DNA of 64,000 nucleotides from Cadophora sp. MPI-SDFR-AT-0126 (GCA_020747065.1 JAGMVK010000011.1:1426001-1490000), one strand, 5' to 3'. Shown: positions 47,972 through 59,053, counted from the first letter of the stretch. Translations and numbers: made by a program. Notes: a model not told the origin generated them from the letters alone.

Positions 47972-48699
47972 TGCTTGATAGAATAAATGTCTGCAATGGG
48001 ATTGAAAGTCGTCAATATCGAAACATTGAAGACGATGGACATTGACATTCAAGACCATTGGGGGCTGTGCTTGGTAGTCCTGTAACATCTTTTCGCTAAG
48101 GACAACACGACAGGGTACCACAGTGAGATTTTAGCCATTGATCGACAAGATTCGTCCCCATCGTCGCTGACTGAAGGCGGTCAATGAGCGGGAAGGATTG
48201 GCTTTCACTTGACAGAAATGTGGGTGCGGCTCAAGCTTATGCAACTCCACATCGAAATCAGGGAGAAAGAGGATGCAGAAAACTGCGCCGCAAGACGGCA
48301 CAGCGCAGGAGTCGTAAATAGACTCCAATGACAGCACCTGGTTCGGCCCGGGGCACAGGCACACCTGATCCTCTCGCTAAATAATCGCCTAAACATTTAA
48401 TTAAGTCTCAAAGCCTTGAAGCTTAATTTCCCCAGCTTAATTTTCGAGTCCTGTCTCCGAAAGTCCTTCCTCTCTCGCTAAGGAGATTATCTACTTCCGA
48501 CAGCAGCAGAGAGCACTTCCATATCTTGTCTCCTCTGGCCTTTACAGATCTTTTGGATGAACTTGGAAGCGCGAGAAAAATCTGCCCAGATAGGACCGAG
48601 AAAACATCAGACGAACCAGCAAGATTGCTTGAACCTGGATCCGAAAAGGTCGACTTCATCAAGCTGGGTCCGGTCCATTGACCAGCATCGTTGTTCACC
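47972..48699. other. Divergent intergenic region
   Basis: 728 bases between the DUF3176 gene (minus) and the small GPI-type gene (plus). The DUF3176 frame stays open upstream to about 48121, with an ATG at 48091, so the true start could lie in this stretch. Confidence 0.35.
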
Positions 48700-49068
48700 A
48701 TGGTCTCCATTTCCGTCTTAATTATAGCTGCCATCTTCACGATCACGGCATCAGGCACAATCCTCGATAACAATATTCTCCCACGCCAGGCCACAGATTC
48801 AGCAGACAGCACACCCACATCCACTTCTTCCAAGACAAGAAAGACCACGCGTAAAGCTTCATCGTCAACGTATCCAACGGTAGTGTCAACGTCTACCACG
48901 GTGACGACATTGACACCGTATTCTCTTACATCGAATTTTCCTAGCTCTACTGCTGTTCCGACAGGAACGGCAGCGACAGCTACACCGACGGGCGGAGGAT
49001 CGAGAGCGAACTTTGATGGAATCATGCTTGGTTGTGCGGCTGTAGGCGGCCTGGTTTTGGCAATATGA
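48700..49068 (+). CDS. Small Ser/Thr-rich GPI-anchor-type surface protein
   Basis: Single exon, 122 aa from the ATG at 48700. Signal peptide about 1-20 (MVSISVLIIAAIFTITASG). The mature part is short and rich in Ser and Thr (STSTTVTTLTPYSLTSN), suited to O-mannosylation. The C-terminus has small residues (GGGSRANFDG) followed by a hydrophobic tail (IMLGCAAVGGLVLAI) ending the protein, the arrangement recognised for GPI attachment. Probably anchored to plasma membrane or cell wall. No defined family; such proteins evolve fast, so lack of similarity is expected. Confidence 0.7.
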   Translation: MVSISVLIIAAIFTITASGTILDNNILPRQATDSADSTPTSTSSKTRKTTRKASSSTYPTVVSTSTTVTTLTPYSLTSNFPSSTAVPTGTAATATPTGGGSRANFDGIMLGCAAVGGLVLAI

Positions 49069-50251
49069 AAAAGTGGATGAGAGCTTCTTTCACTTTTCTT
49101 TGAAATCGAGATGGCAATGGACTCTGAAGCTTCTGGAATTTTCACTCTCCTGTGTGAAACATCTACATCGTCTCAATTTTTCACTTCTATGACTTCGGTG
49201 TCGGCCAGAAAACAATTCATTACTGGGTCCGCGTTTCTTCCTGGGGGAAGTAGTCACTGCACCGCCAGTATCCAGGCTCACGAAGAGAAGGTTGCTGTAG
49301 CCGTCGAAGACGAAAGCCGGGAAAATGTAGTTTCAGAGGCCAATGAATCCGTATGTTGTTGTCAACATCGCCGCAGGTGCGGGGGCAACAGCAAATTCTG
49401 GATTCAATTGTCACGGGTTTAGGTTGCAATATTGATGATAGCTGGTGTATTTGATGTTCAGTTGATATCCACGATGGTGTACAAGGTTGATTAGCAGTAT
49501 TATCTAGCGCCTCACTTAGTACTATGACATTGAGTCATGTGGGTTGTGACCATGATTAATGTCTAGGTGATTAAGAATTCGATGGTGGAGCTGGTATGTC
49601 GTCAGTATCGGGATCTTTGTTGAAGGTTACTTGTGAAACGTGGATTGGGAACTTCAAAGAAACAACGAGGATGGTATTGAGAGCTTGAGTAGAAGGAAAT
49701 TGTTATCAATGTAATACTTAAGAAGCTTAAAATGACCATTGAGGATGACATACAGTGTAGAATCTCATCCATTGGAGTCTAATGAACGAGTTGATGGTGT
49801 TAAAAGACGATAATGCCCCAGTCGTGAAGAACACCAGCCACATTTATTTCAAATCCTTGATTCGATCGAGCAAGTGGAGTAGTCTGGTATACAATCATAT
49901 ATGGACAGACTGTTTGCTTTGAGTTCTCGTTTCTTGGAAGAAGCAAAACACAACCGATTGGGGGAACGCATTAGCCCAGAATGCAACTGTTCACACGTGG
50001 GCCAAGTAACAGAGACCTTGGCTTGTGACATTATCCATGCCATGTCACTTAGGTGAGGGATTTCAAGACGGTTTCTGACTTTCTGCTTATTGCGTTCCGT
50101 GTACTCTAGTTACAAAACTCCGCAATATAGATACATTCTGGTAACGACGGAACGGGTACATGGAAAGTGTGTTCATAAACAATAATACAAATACAAGTAC
50201 AACAGTTCCAAAAACGTGACAAGATCTAGCTAAGGTTTGATCATGAGTCAT
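49069..50251. other. 1.2-kb intergenic region
   Basis: No gene recognised on either strand. Short minus-strand frames (for example 48423-49145) only mirror the GPI-type gene. Moderately AT-rich. Confidence 0.4.
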
Positions 50252-50665
50252 TTACGCTGGCTCGCTGCAAATGATACCCTGCTCCAACTAAAAGACGTGT
50301 TAGTGGCTCAGTCGGCAAGAGCGGAAAGAATGGGAACTTACGATTGGGAGGAGGCAGCACATGTCAATCTTGCCGATGCCAGCGCAGATAGAGTTGAAGT
50401 CGCTGACGCTGGTTGGGGATGCAGGTGCTGTAAGATGGAAGTGTCAGCTGTATTCTGAGGCGTAGCTTTTAGCTAGCTAAAGTCAAGTTGCGAACTTACG
50501 GGTAATGCAGTCAAGGTCGGCAACACCAAGAACATCGACGTCGCAGCATAGCGGAGAGCCGGAGGAGCAGACTGGCAATTGGCGCTCAACGAGGAAAGCT
50601 GGGTGAGCAATGGCGCTGGCGAAGAGGCCGCTGAGGGCGAAGATGGTGCTGAATGAAATTCTCAT
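50252..50665 (-). CDS. Class II hydrophobin
   Basis: Exons, minus strand: 50665-50500, 50427-50342 and 50287-50252; 95 aa. Signal peptide about 1-20, then HPAFLVERQLP before the mature domain. The eight cysteines are all present after splicing: C33-x6-CC-x11-C-x16-C-x8-CC-x10-C, with the conserved strings CCDVDVLGVADLDC, ICAGIGK and CCLLPI. Class II hydrophobins assemble into amphipathic films at air-water surfaces of spores and hyphae. The spacing between the first and second Cys is 6, shorter than the usual 9-10. The unspliced 60-codon frame would lose half the cysteines. Confidence 0.93.
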
Positions 50666-51363
50666 GTTGGCGGTTGGAAAGACTTGAAAGTGTTTGAAGA
50701 TTGGATGAGTGAGTTGATTGATTGTGAAGAATGTTTGTCTGATTGTTGATGAGGATGAAGATGAGGTGATTCTTGGGGGGAATTCGTGCTCAATTTATAG
50801 ATTTTCAACTCTTACATCTCTCTGCTATTGACTTCATTCTCGCTTCTCCTGAGATGATCGTCATCAGCTGTACCAGCATGATGATGTTGATCAAGTTCAT
50901 CTGTACGAATCTATCGAGGGGAGAAGAGCCTGCTTGCTTGATAGTCGTCATTATGGTAGGGGGTCCCCGGAGCATGGGAATCATGTTTTTGGCGAAATTC
51001 GGTGTCGATCCAAGATAGAGGTTTCTTCATGCGACGCTTTTGAACACCGCTCGGCTGCTTGCCGTGGAATGAGCTCGTCTCCTTCAAATCAGATGGTTCC
51101 TGGCATGATCGATCGTCACTGACGTTGCCACTCAAATGCAGGGCTCAGCTATCCTAGGATGGAGAACAAACAACGGGACGAGATCGACATTATCCAAAGT
51201 ATCGCTTAAATGCCCCTTGATCTTGGGGACCAAGAGATGGAAGAAGCCACACGCAAGGATCGGACGAAACGCCTCAACGGTCTTTACCGGGTCCATAGAA
51301 GGCTTTCATTGTCAATGGGCCCCTAATTTCTGATACGCTGGTATCTCTAATGGCCTTGGTCTA
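50666..51363. other. Gene-poor region upstream of the hydrophobin
   Basis: Contains the hydrophobin promoter. If the P450 remnant at 51364 were complete, its ExxR and heme-binding Cys motifs would be expected here on the minus strand; I do not find them. Confidence 0.4.
50794..50799 (-). promoter_or_regulatory. Probable TATA box of the hydrophobin gene
   Basis: TATAAA on the minus strand about 130 bases upstream of the ATG at 50665. Strong TATA boxes are usual for highly expressed hydrophobin genes. Confidence 0.5.
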
Positions 51364-51712
51364 TCAGTCGTGACCCCATCCTTGACATATGCGACGTAGT
51401 ATATCAAGCCTTCGCTTAAGGAGCGGTTCCTGAGAAAATGTCTCAAAGAACCAGATTGTTGCCGCAGTGAAACTCCCGTAGCCAGCCTTACACTTATAAA
51501 TCTCCGATCGACCAAAGTCTATTTGACAGAGCAAAGATAGCCTTGCTGAACAAACCTGACAATGGGATTTGAGACTCCTCACCCAACCCAATGGCAAGCA
51601 ACTGCTGCAGCCAACTCGCTGATCTTTCAGCTATGGAAGGGTACACTTTCCATGAAAACATGAGCCCTAAGGTAGGGCCCAAAGTTTCCAGAGCGCCACA
51701 TACGCAGAAGTT
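51364..51712 (-). pseudogene. Cytochrome P450 remnant (I-helix region)
   Basis: On the minus strand, VYPSIAERSASWLQQLL...GEESQIPLS continues, through a possible 38-bp intron, into DFGRSEIYKCKAGYGSFTAATIWFFETFSQEPLLKRRLD. The second part looks like the I-helix and following segment of fungal P450s (AxxxxTxPATxWxxxxIxSxPxLL). The frame ends in TGA right after LRRICQGWGHD. No N-terminal membrane anchor, ExxR pair or FxxGxxxCxG heme motif is readable nearby. I take it as a decayed fragment; recognition is by eye and could be wrong. Confidence 0.35.
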
Positions 51713-53065
51713 AGACTAACAAATAGAGAAGTAGGACATCAAACAAGGCTGGTATGCAGGATAGTCCGAACACCAATCCCAGAAGACTTTACCGTCTTGA
51801 TATCCGCAAACTATTCCGTGTGGCGAACGTTTCCCGTGGCAGTGTCCATCCGGCTCGGTTCGAGAAGACTTCCACGTTGCAGAACAGCGGCTCGAGGAAC
51901 TTGAACGTTGAAGAGACCCTTGCATTCGAGCCGTCTGATAAGCGGGGTAGCAAGTCGAAGGACCAGGTTCGAGGGCTGTCAACACGCATGCCAGGATCAA
52001 GAAGAACGCCGATCCTGCTTTCGAACATGGGTGCAGGCTCATCTCAACCAATCTGGGCGACAGTCCCATGAAATTTCTGCTTCTGGAGCCGAAGAGGGTA
52101 TAAAATCCGCCATTAAGTCTCCGTCATCGTTCCAAAAAGGACATCCCTTTCTGCTTTGGCCTGCACTTGGCCCGGCAGTGAACTCGTCTCTCGGGGGACC
52201 GATTAAGTTGCCGATTTTGGCACCACACCTGACAGCGCGAGATCCTGTATATACGTACCAAAAAACCACTTTCTAGTACGAAAACTTTTGTAATGCACTT
52301 GTGTTAATATATTTACTTAGTATTCTATAAAACTACTTGGAGTAGAGAGGAGTAGTCGCAAATATGTAGGAGTTAATCAATAGAAAATGTGAGGGTTTGA
52401 GTCGTGCGCACGTACCAAAATCGGCAACTTTTCTGATCCCCCGAGAGCTCGTGCCTTGCTCGGGGCAAGCGAGATATCCTGCTGGGATGGGGAGGGGATG
52501 GGATGCTAGCCACGGAGCAGATTCTTGACTTGGTCGTCGACATCTGATTGATTCCCATCTGTTGCCTACCGAGATTAATCTATGCAGATTGAAACATACG
52601 GATTGTGATGCAATGCGTATTCTTGGGACCTCTGAATTTGTTGGTAAATATTGGGTCCATATTATTATGACGATATGAACCATGGAACAAATCTTGGAAG
52701 GACATGTTGTCAGTGCCACCCACTGATGAGGTAAGCCTCGTGCCAAGCGTTGGTGGTGGCTGGTGTGTTTCGCCGAAAGTTGGGGAGTTTCTGACAACAA
52801 CAAGAAGTTTCGAAAATTAAAGACGTTCATTTGACAATCTATTTTCTACACAAGATATTTGCCACGCTCATTCATCGAATCATAGTAATTTAATTATGCA
52901 ATGCTCCCAACCCAAAAATATACTCAACGCCAGACAAACCAAACAGCCGAATGACAGCAAAACGATCGCAACCTTCGGGGACTTTTCCTCCCTTCACTGA
53001 ACACTTTCCAATTTCACGACCTCGTCGAAACTTCTTCAAGGCGAGTTTCACTGTTTTTAGTCTGT
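51713..53065. other. Gene-poor region, possibly more P450-like debris
   Basis: 1.35 kb. Minus-strand frames such as 51789-52028 are open but carry no motif I can place. The right half (52280-52330, 52850-52930) is AT-rich. No transposon ends or long repeats seen. Confidence 0.35.
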
Positions 53066-54358
53066 TTAGATGTGCTTGCAGGGCACATATCTTTGGATGC
53101 CGAATTGCCGATCCAAGAACTCAAATTGGCGTTGATTCATGATGCTCAACGACCCGATCTTGGCCTGCAACCCACCTTTCGCAGGAGCTTCCCCGACCCA
53201 AAGCTGTTTATCTGCCTCGTCCAAGTGTCCCAAATTGTCCATGATGCGTTCAGCATTCATTCTAGGCTCAAAGTAGATGGCCTGCTCCGCTCCTGTTACC
53301 AGAACTGGACATCGAACTCTATCGAGGTACTCGGTGCCTTCTGGAGACTGCAGAGTCATGGTCTGCATGAAACGCATCATCTCAGCGGGGCTCTGGACTC
53401 CGTAACACCACTCGTTCTGGGCGAACTCCCAGGCGAGCTGGAAGTTGAACTTGCTCATGAATCTGCTGACTGAGTTGAAGAGGTTGTCGCTGATGGTTCC
53501 GCTGAGCCAGCCGTTGATAAAGAATCCAGGCATCCGGCTCTTGACGATGTCGAACATGTTGTAGAAGCCATCGCAGGAGATACAAGCTTTGATTCTGGAG
53601 TCAGAAGCTGCACGGAGAGCAAAGTATCCTCCCATTGTCGCCCCGAGAACTGCGATACGGTCCAAGTCAAGTTCGAGTCTCTCGTTCTCGGGCTCAATGA
53701 CGTTGAAGAGATGGTCGAGAACCTTTCCTGTCACATACTCCCAGTCTGGACGGAGAGTTGTTCCATCACGTCTGATCGAGAGACCTTGTCCCGGTCCATC
53801 GAACGACAAGACGGCATACCCTCGAGGGATTGCTCCAGCAGCACCGTAGAAATACAGTTCCTCTCCAGTCGAATCCAATCCACCAGTCTGCAAAATTATA
53901 GGCACACGGCCTGGGACACGACTCTCAGCTGTCGGCATATACAGACGAGCTGGAAGCTCAAGGCCCTTATCGTAGGGAATGCTGAAAGAAATAACTTCCG
54001 AGTCGAGAAGAGCTACACCACGGTCGTGGGCATAGGCACTCTTTTGTATGGACGCAAGAAGACGCGGATCCTGCGGGTTGAGATGCAAGAAGAATTCGCT
54101 GGATCGATAGTAGTTGGATGCGCGGAGGAACGCCCATCGTCCTGCGACCTTGTCCCCAGAGGCAAGCGCCTCCTCTCCAAGCTTTGATGCCTCATCACCC
54201 CAAGCGTTCCAGGTCTCGTACCAAAGCTCAGGGTCGTCATCCTTCAGCTTCGATCGAGCATCTAGACACTCCCCGATCTCAGCTCCTTGGAAAGGAGCAG
54301 AGCCAAGAACACGGAGGAATTCGAAGTCGAAGAATCCAGATTTGAAAAACTTGAACAT
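53066..54358 (-). CDS. Ayg1/FUS2-like alpha/beta-hydrolase with Thr at the nucleophile position
   Basis: Single exon, 430 aa. The order of motifs fits the DUF1100-type hydrolases that shorten or process polyketides (Ayg1, a heptaketide hydrolase of melanin synthesis; FUS2): WAFLRASNYYRSSEFFLHLNPQDPR, RGVALLDSEV, PARLYMP, LQTGGLDSTGEELYF, GYAVLSFDGPGQG, a GxSxG-equivalent segment, then RIKACISCDGFYNMFD, FFINGWLSGTI, CPVLVTGA and a final NQRQFEFLDRQFGI. At the nucleophile elbow the sequence is LGATMGGYFAL: Thr241 stands where Ser is expected. The usual Asp and His regions (about 357-363 and 395-402) also lack clear Asp and His. So it may be a pseudoenzyme or a divergent one. No polyketide synthase lies in this window. 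Confidence 0.85.
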   Translation of the reverse strand: MFKFFKSGFFDFEFLRVLGSAPFQGAEIGECLDARSKLKDDDPELWYETWNAWGDEASKLGEEALASGDKVAGRWAFLRASNYYRSSEFFLHLNPQDPRLLASIQKSAYAHDRGVALLDSEVISFSIPYDKGLELPARLYMPTAESRVPGRVPIILQTGGLDSTGEELYFYGAAGAIPRGYAVLSFDGPGQGLSIRRDGTTLRPDWEYVTGKVLDHLFNVIEPENERLELDLDRIAVLGATMGGYFALRAASDSRIKACISCDGFYNMFDIVKSRMPGFFINGWLSGTISDNLFNSVSRFMSKFNFQLAWEFAQNEWCYGVQSPAEMMRFMQTMTLQSPEGTEYLDRVRCPVLVTGAEQAIYFEPRMNAERIMDNLGHLDEADKQLWVGEAPAKGGLQAKIGSLSIMNQRQFEFLDRQFGIQRYVPCKHI

Positions 54359-55674
54359 GTCGCCGTCTTGTGGTTGTTATGTCGCAATAATCGTTGGACA
54401 CTTGGCTCTCGAAGGGAGAAGAAATTACAAGAGGCTGAGATATTGAAGGAAAGCTTCTTCAGATCCAAATATATCACAGAAGTTTCCTCCTTTAAAGTCT
54501 TGAGGAGGTTTCGGCGTCGGTCCAAAGTTCGGGGTGGGTCACGTGCCGTCGGCGCGTTTTGAGCAGAGCCAGTTGCCCCATTGTAGTAGATGTTCATACG
54601 CATTAGAGATGTTCACAGTCATCCTCAGTTCCCAGAAAATATACCGAGTTGTCCATCTGTTGTTGAATCTCATCGTCATAAGTGTCCGAAACGCCCCGAC
54701 TGGACGGTGAGTGAAGTCCGCACTGCCTTTCGATCAACAACTCTCACGACTTGGGCTCAGTAAGTTCTTACCGAGTTTCCCTTCAGTGTTTTCAGGGCCA
54801 GAATCAAGTGAATCAAGTGTCATTCCTATTTCCTCCCGAGGAGGTACAAAAGCAGACTATTGCCCCAGCTTCTTGGTGTTTTGTTGGTTACTGACATGTA
54901 TCTATTGTTAACACAAGCTAAAATTCGTTCAGCTAAACGCCACTTTTACCGACAACGAAAGGCTAGAATATGTCTGTCAAGGTAGTGTATTCATGGTGGA
55001 GGTCGGGTTTCCGCCGTCTGGGTAGGTTTGTGCATTCTTCTGGTCCGAAGTTCAAATTGAAGTATACATGCCCACCTTCTCGATTCATGGAAGGGCATCC
55101 TGATTTGCCTCATTGTATAGCTGCAGCGCATTCTTACCTTCTTGCTTCCTAAGACCCTGCGGCCATTCATGCTCGCTGATGATCTGTGCAACTGTTTACA
55201 CTGCTCCGTGTCCTGATCCCGTAGTATATTCTCATACTTCCATACTTTTTCCCACCCAGTGGGATCAGAGACAGAGAAAGCAATTCAGTGGAAACTCTCG
55301 AACTGTTCCCTCCACTCAACAGTAAATCAAGAGCTCTTCTAGTGGCCGAGTCTCGTCGCAATTATTACTCCACGTACGTCGATTCTCATATTCGTAGCTG
55401 GCATCATTCAGTGCTGTCGACATGCAAACGGCTATCCCTACCGGTATATCCAGTAGGAAAGTACTCGTATGCTGAATGGATGTCACCATCGGTACTACGT
55501 CCGAGTTGGAGACCGAGATCGAGACCGAGACGATACATCGAAGCATCGCATGACAACAGTGATGGGGATGTATTCGGCTCGGAAGAACGCTCGGTCCGTC
55601 AAGCGATCACAGCTTACAACTTTTCTTGGACCTCATCATGACGAACACCAGTGTATCAAACACACATCTTCAGA
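54359..55674. other. 1.3-kb intergenic region
   Basis: Divergent promoter region between the hydrolase and the complex I assembly factor. Contains a small purine-rich imperfect repeat (GAGACCGAGATCGAGACCGAGAC, about 55509-55531). No gene recognised; open frames up to 117 codons lack motifs. Confidence 0.4.
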
Positions 55675-56424
55675 ATGTCTTCAAAAACACCTAGTGTAGT
55701 CACAAAAGCCTGGTTTAGGTGGAAATCACTGAAACTACCATGGCGTAAGAAGTACCTCGTAGGTACGTATCAAAATCAAAAAAAAGCTCTCATCACCCAA
55801 ATGGAAGCTCCATCCTACCATGCATCCGTTTCCTAACAAAACCCCCCAGGCCTCGACCTCCAAGGAAACTCCTTCTGGGAATTCCACGACGCGCTCTCAA
55901 CAGATAAACACCGCATGCGCCGAATAGTGCAATACCCACCCTCAACACACTACAGCGAAATCAAAATTTCGCCACAATGGCACCAATGGCTGCGGCACAC
56001 CCGACGCGAACCCCCTTCTCTATTAGAACAATCGCAGGATCTGGTGCGGCAGAGGAACTTGAAGATACTGGCTGCACAGGCTGATGCGAGATGGGCTGCT
56101 AAACCGAGTTTCCTGGATGCACCGCCGGAGAGGAGCCAGCCAGTGCCAGCGCTGGAAGTCAATGATCCGGGAGGAGGCGCTGGGGATGTGATCTCGGGGG
56201 CGAGAGAGCAGACGAAGGCTACAATGGGGGAAGAGGAAAGTGCGGGCAAGATGCAGATTCCGGATGGGATAAGACCTCGATCCAATGAGCCGCTGGATGG
56301 AGAGGAGAAGAGGCTGAAGAACGAGAATGAGAAGAAAGAGGATCCGTGGAAGAATGCGAGAGGTGGGCCAAGTGAAGAGTGGCAGCCTCAAGCGTGGACG
56401 GGAAATGTTGCGGCGAGGAGATGA
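55675..56424 (+). CDS. Complex I assembly factor NDUFAF2-like (NDUFA12/N13 domain)
   Basis: Exons 55675-55762 and 55850-56424; 220 aa. The start MSSKTPSVVTKAWFRWKSLKLPWRKKYLVG joins over the intron to LDLQGNSFWEFHDA, reproducing the conserved WxxWKxLxLPWRxxxxVGxDxxGNxFWE of the NDUFAF2/NDUFA12 family. RRIVQYPPSTHYSEIKISPQWHQWLRHTRREPPSL is the second conserved block. The last ~110 residues are charged and disordered. NDUFAF2 (mimitin, fungal CIA-type factor) sits on immature complex I in the mitochondrial inner membrane in place of NDUFA12 during assembly. The long C-terminal tail supports assembly factor rather than structural subunit. Confidence 0.9.
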
Positions 56425-56992
56425 TAATGAATGATACCATGCATGACTCCACTCTGGAACTCTGCAGTTTGCTCAGTCGACTTCCAATGCTAATGGTGGC
56501 TCTGTACAGAATCTTGAGGGATCGGATACTGGGACTATGCTTTTGAGAGTCTCAGTAGCTGAGTTTTCACAGTGTGACTCTGGCAAGTGCCACTCTATGG
56601 CGAAATTCGACCGTTTGCTCCCTTTCAATTAGTCCCTTCGATGAGAGCTTTCTATGATGGCGGTGTTTCGATCGCTGTCGTGTCCAGAGCGTCTGTATTT
56701 CTTCCTGTTTTTCACTGTTCATCTAAGTGGAATTCATGGCAGCATCTGCAGGCCAACATTACTCATATTATTTTTATATCCAGGTTTTGAGACCTTTTAC
56801 TTGCATTTTTAGCCCAGCCTTTTCGCCTCAAATTCAATCATTCATTCCTTCGTCATGCAAACCCAAAAACCACGCTCCGAATGCACCATGTCGCATAAAA
56901 ATAAGGATTGTGGAGGCCACGATACTCTGTCCATGGCCATACTTCTCACCATGCGATGGGAAACAACAAATGCAAGACGTTCTTCACAGGTT
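56425..56992. other. Tail-to-tail intergenic region
   Basis: 568 bases between convergent genes; nothing recognised beyond expected 3' UTRs. Confidence 0.35.
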
Positions 56993-58130
56993 TCACTTCG
57001 CAGCCATATCACCAGCGAATCCCGCCCAGCCATCCCAAAAGCTGGAATAATAATCCACCGACAAGCCGGTCAGGAAGATACTCCCAGCCACGTGTCTGAG
57101 ATCCTTGACCAGGGAATTCTCCTTCTTGCTGGAAAGCGAGGCAGGGAAGTTGTGCACGACGGCTGCCATAGCGGACCGTTCGCTGTTCGACGAGGATTGG
57201 AACGCCGAGATCGTCTTGTGGAAGCCGTAGATCTGGTACGTATCGTAGGTTCCTTCGAAGACGACGGAGAGGTTGCAGGATGGCATGAAGCGTTGGTCTG
57301 GGATGGTTCCGGGGTTTTGAATGATCTGATGGAGTTAGTTAATATTCTGATTTGGGGAAATTTCGGGACTTCAGGTCGGGTCTCAACAGTCTTCATGTCA
57401 CTTAATTTGGGACACGGATCAGACAGCACTTACCAAAGGATCAGTTCCAAGGCCAGGATCGGAACTGATAGCCGAAGCGATGTTCTCCAGGTACTCCTGA
57501 CTCTCAGCAGTCCAGATCGCAGGCGTCTCATCCAAGAAGATGCCCCTCATCCCAAGATTCGGAATCGTGGCATTCGTTGCCCATTTGGAGTACGTCGAGA
57601 TATCCGCCAAAGCAAGCGAGATATTTCTGTTGGTCCAGCTCGTGGAGACGTACCCGACCGTTCTGATATTTGGGTACGAGTTAAGCCTGGGTATATCTCT
57701 TGTGTAGTTCCCATCTGGCACTGGACCGTCTCCAGGTCCACTGGCTGGATTGACTACAGCTGTGAAATTCAAATCGGGGTACCTCTCAGCTCTGCATTGA
57801 GTCAGTTCGCCATTGCATAGAATTTCATAATACGAACATCAGAGAATGGAAATAAGCATAAAGAATAACTCACGCCTCAAACAACGGATCCCAAGCCCCT
57901 GGATTGGGATACACATAAAGCGGAACCAGGACGTCAGATCTCGGAGCACCATTCTTCTTCTTGCCAAACATGACTGCAACAGGAACGACAATAGCAATTA
58001 TTACAACAGCGAATAACAAGATGGAAAGGATCCAAAGAGGCACACCGCAAAATTTCGACTTGCAATTCCTGCGTCGCGGCCGCTTCGAAGTCTCATATTC
58101 CAAAGAACGGAGATCTGGAGAGGATTTCAT
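56993..58130 (-). CDS. Membrane-anchored spherulin-4 / GH135-like glycosidase
   Basis: Exons, minus strand: 58130-57874, 57791-57434 and 57325-56993; 315 aa. A basic N-terminus (SKRPRRRNCKSKF) precedes one membrane span (VPLWILSILLFAVVIIAIVVPVAVMF, about 30-55), giving a type II anchor instead of a cleaved signal. The rest matches the spherulation-specific family 4: VLVPLYVYPNPGAWDPLFEA, LNFTAVVNPASGPG, RTVGYVSTSWTNR, GIFLDETPA (acidic catalytic region, DE), then IQNPGT and VVFEGTY. Aspergillus Sph3 of this family (GH135) cleaves galactosaminogalactan and is also membrane anchored, which fits. Substrate here is inferred. All splice joins restore conserved strings. Confidence 0.88.
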
Positions 58131-59053
58131 TGAGTGTGAGTGACCTGTGAGTTGTCGAGCGGTTTTAAGTCGTGAGTGAGGTGGTGGGGAAGCGAGGGAG
58201 CGGCTGAGTCGTTCGAGCGGGGTGGGAAGGTGTGGAGGCTGACGAGCTGAGCTGAATCGAGGAATTTCGAAATATTGATTTTCCTCTTTTGCCGTGAGAG
58301 AGGAGATTCGCTGGCAGAGAAGTGGTGCAACGAATGACAGACAGCTTTGACACACAAAAAAGTAAGACGGAGCAGAAATCAACCAGTAGCTGATGTTTTC
58401 GTACAATACAGTATGTTGTTGAGTCAGTAACGAAAGTTTTCACGATTTGTTTGTTCGATGATATAGAGGAACAAGTATGAATGAAACGGAACAGAAAAGT
58501 ACATTTTCTTTGCTTTTTCCATGGTTTTAAATAGAAACAATCAGATCGAACGATCACGTAAACACGGCATGGACTGCGTTTCAATACGAGGCGCCTAGAG
58601 GCTGAAGAGGGGTCCGTACGCTGCGGGTAAGATGCCAAGCGAAGACGAGAGAGGCAGATCTGGATATCACTCCACTTTGTTGTGGGCGCGGTATGCGTGG
58701 ATCTTCGCGAATGGTTGATGTGCTGTTCCTTGGCGGGTGATCCGAGAATTGGGTCTTTTTGGCAGCCTTGCGTCTCGGAGTTTCAGCCCTGCGAGAAGCG
58801 GCAGCTTGATTCGAGGTGATGGATTTCCTTGGTGGGGAATTTTTTTGTTGACTTTGTTGCATGAAGCGATCAAGTGATTCGTGGTGCTGACATGTGAACT
58901 GTTTACTTCGTTCGATGTGTAGGCAAATATTTCATACATATACAGTAGTTCATGAGATCCGGTTAAGTATGCCTCCTTCCGATATCCAACCAACAGTAAA
59001 TATCGAACCAGAGTACATTACCAGTATCCAGCCAGTTTCTCCTAACATCCTTT
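58131..59053. other. Intergenic region
   Basis: 923 bases. Includes a 93-codon minus-strand frame with a real ATG (58862-58581: MQQSQQKNSPPRKS...), basic and low-complexity, without homologous motifs; it might be a small gene but I would not bet on it. Confidence 0.35.

Noticed and set aside
50666..53065. Transposon or RIP-mutated repeat in the gene-poor interval
   Set aside because: No terminal repeats, no transposase or reverse transcriptase motif, and composition is not extremely AT-rich.
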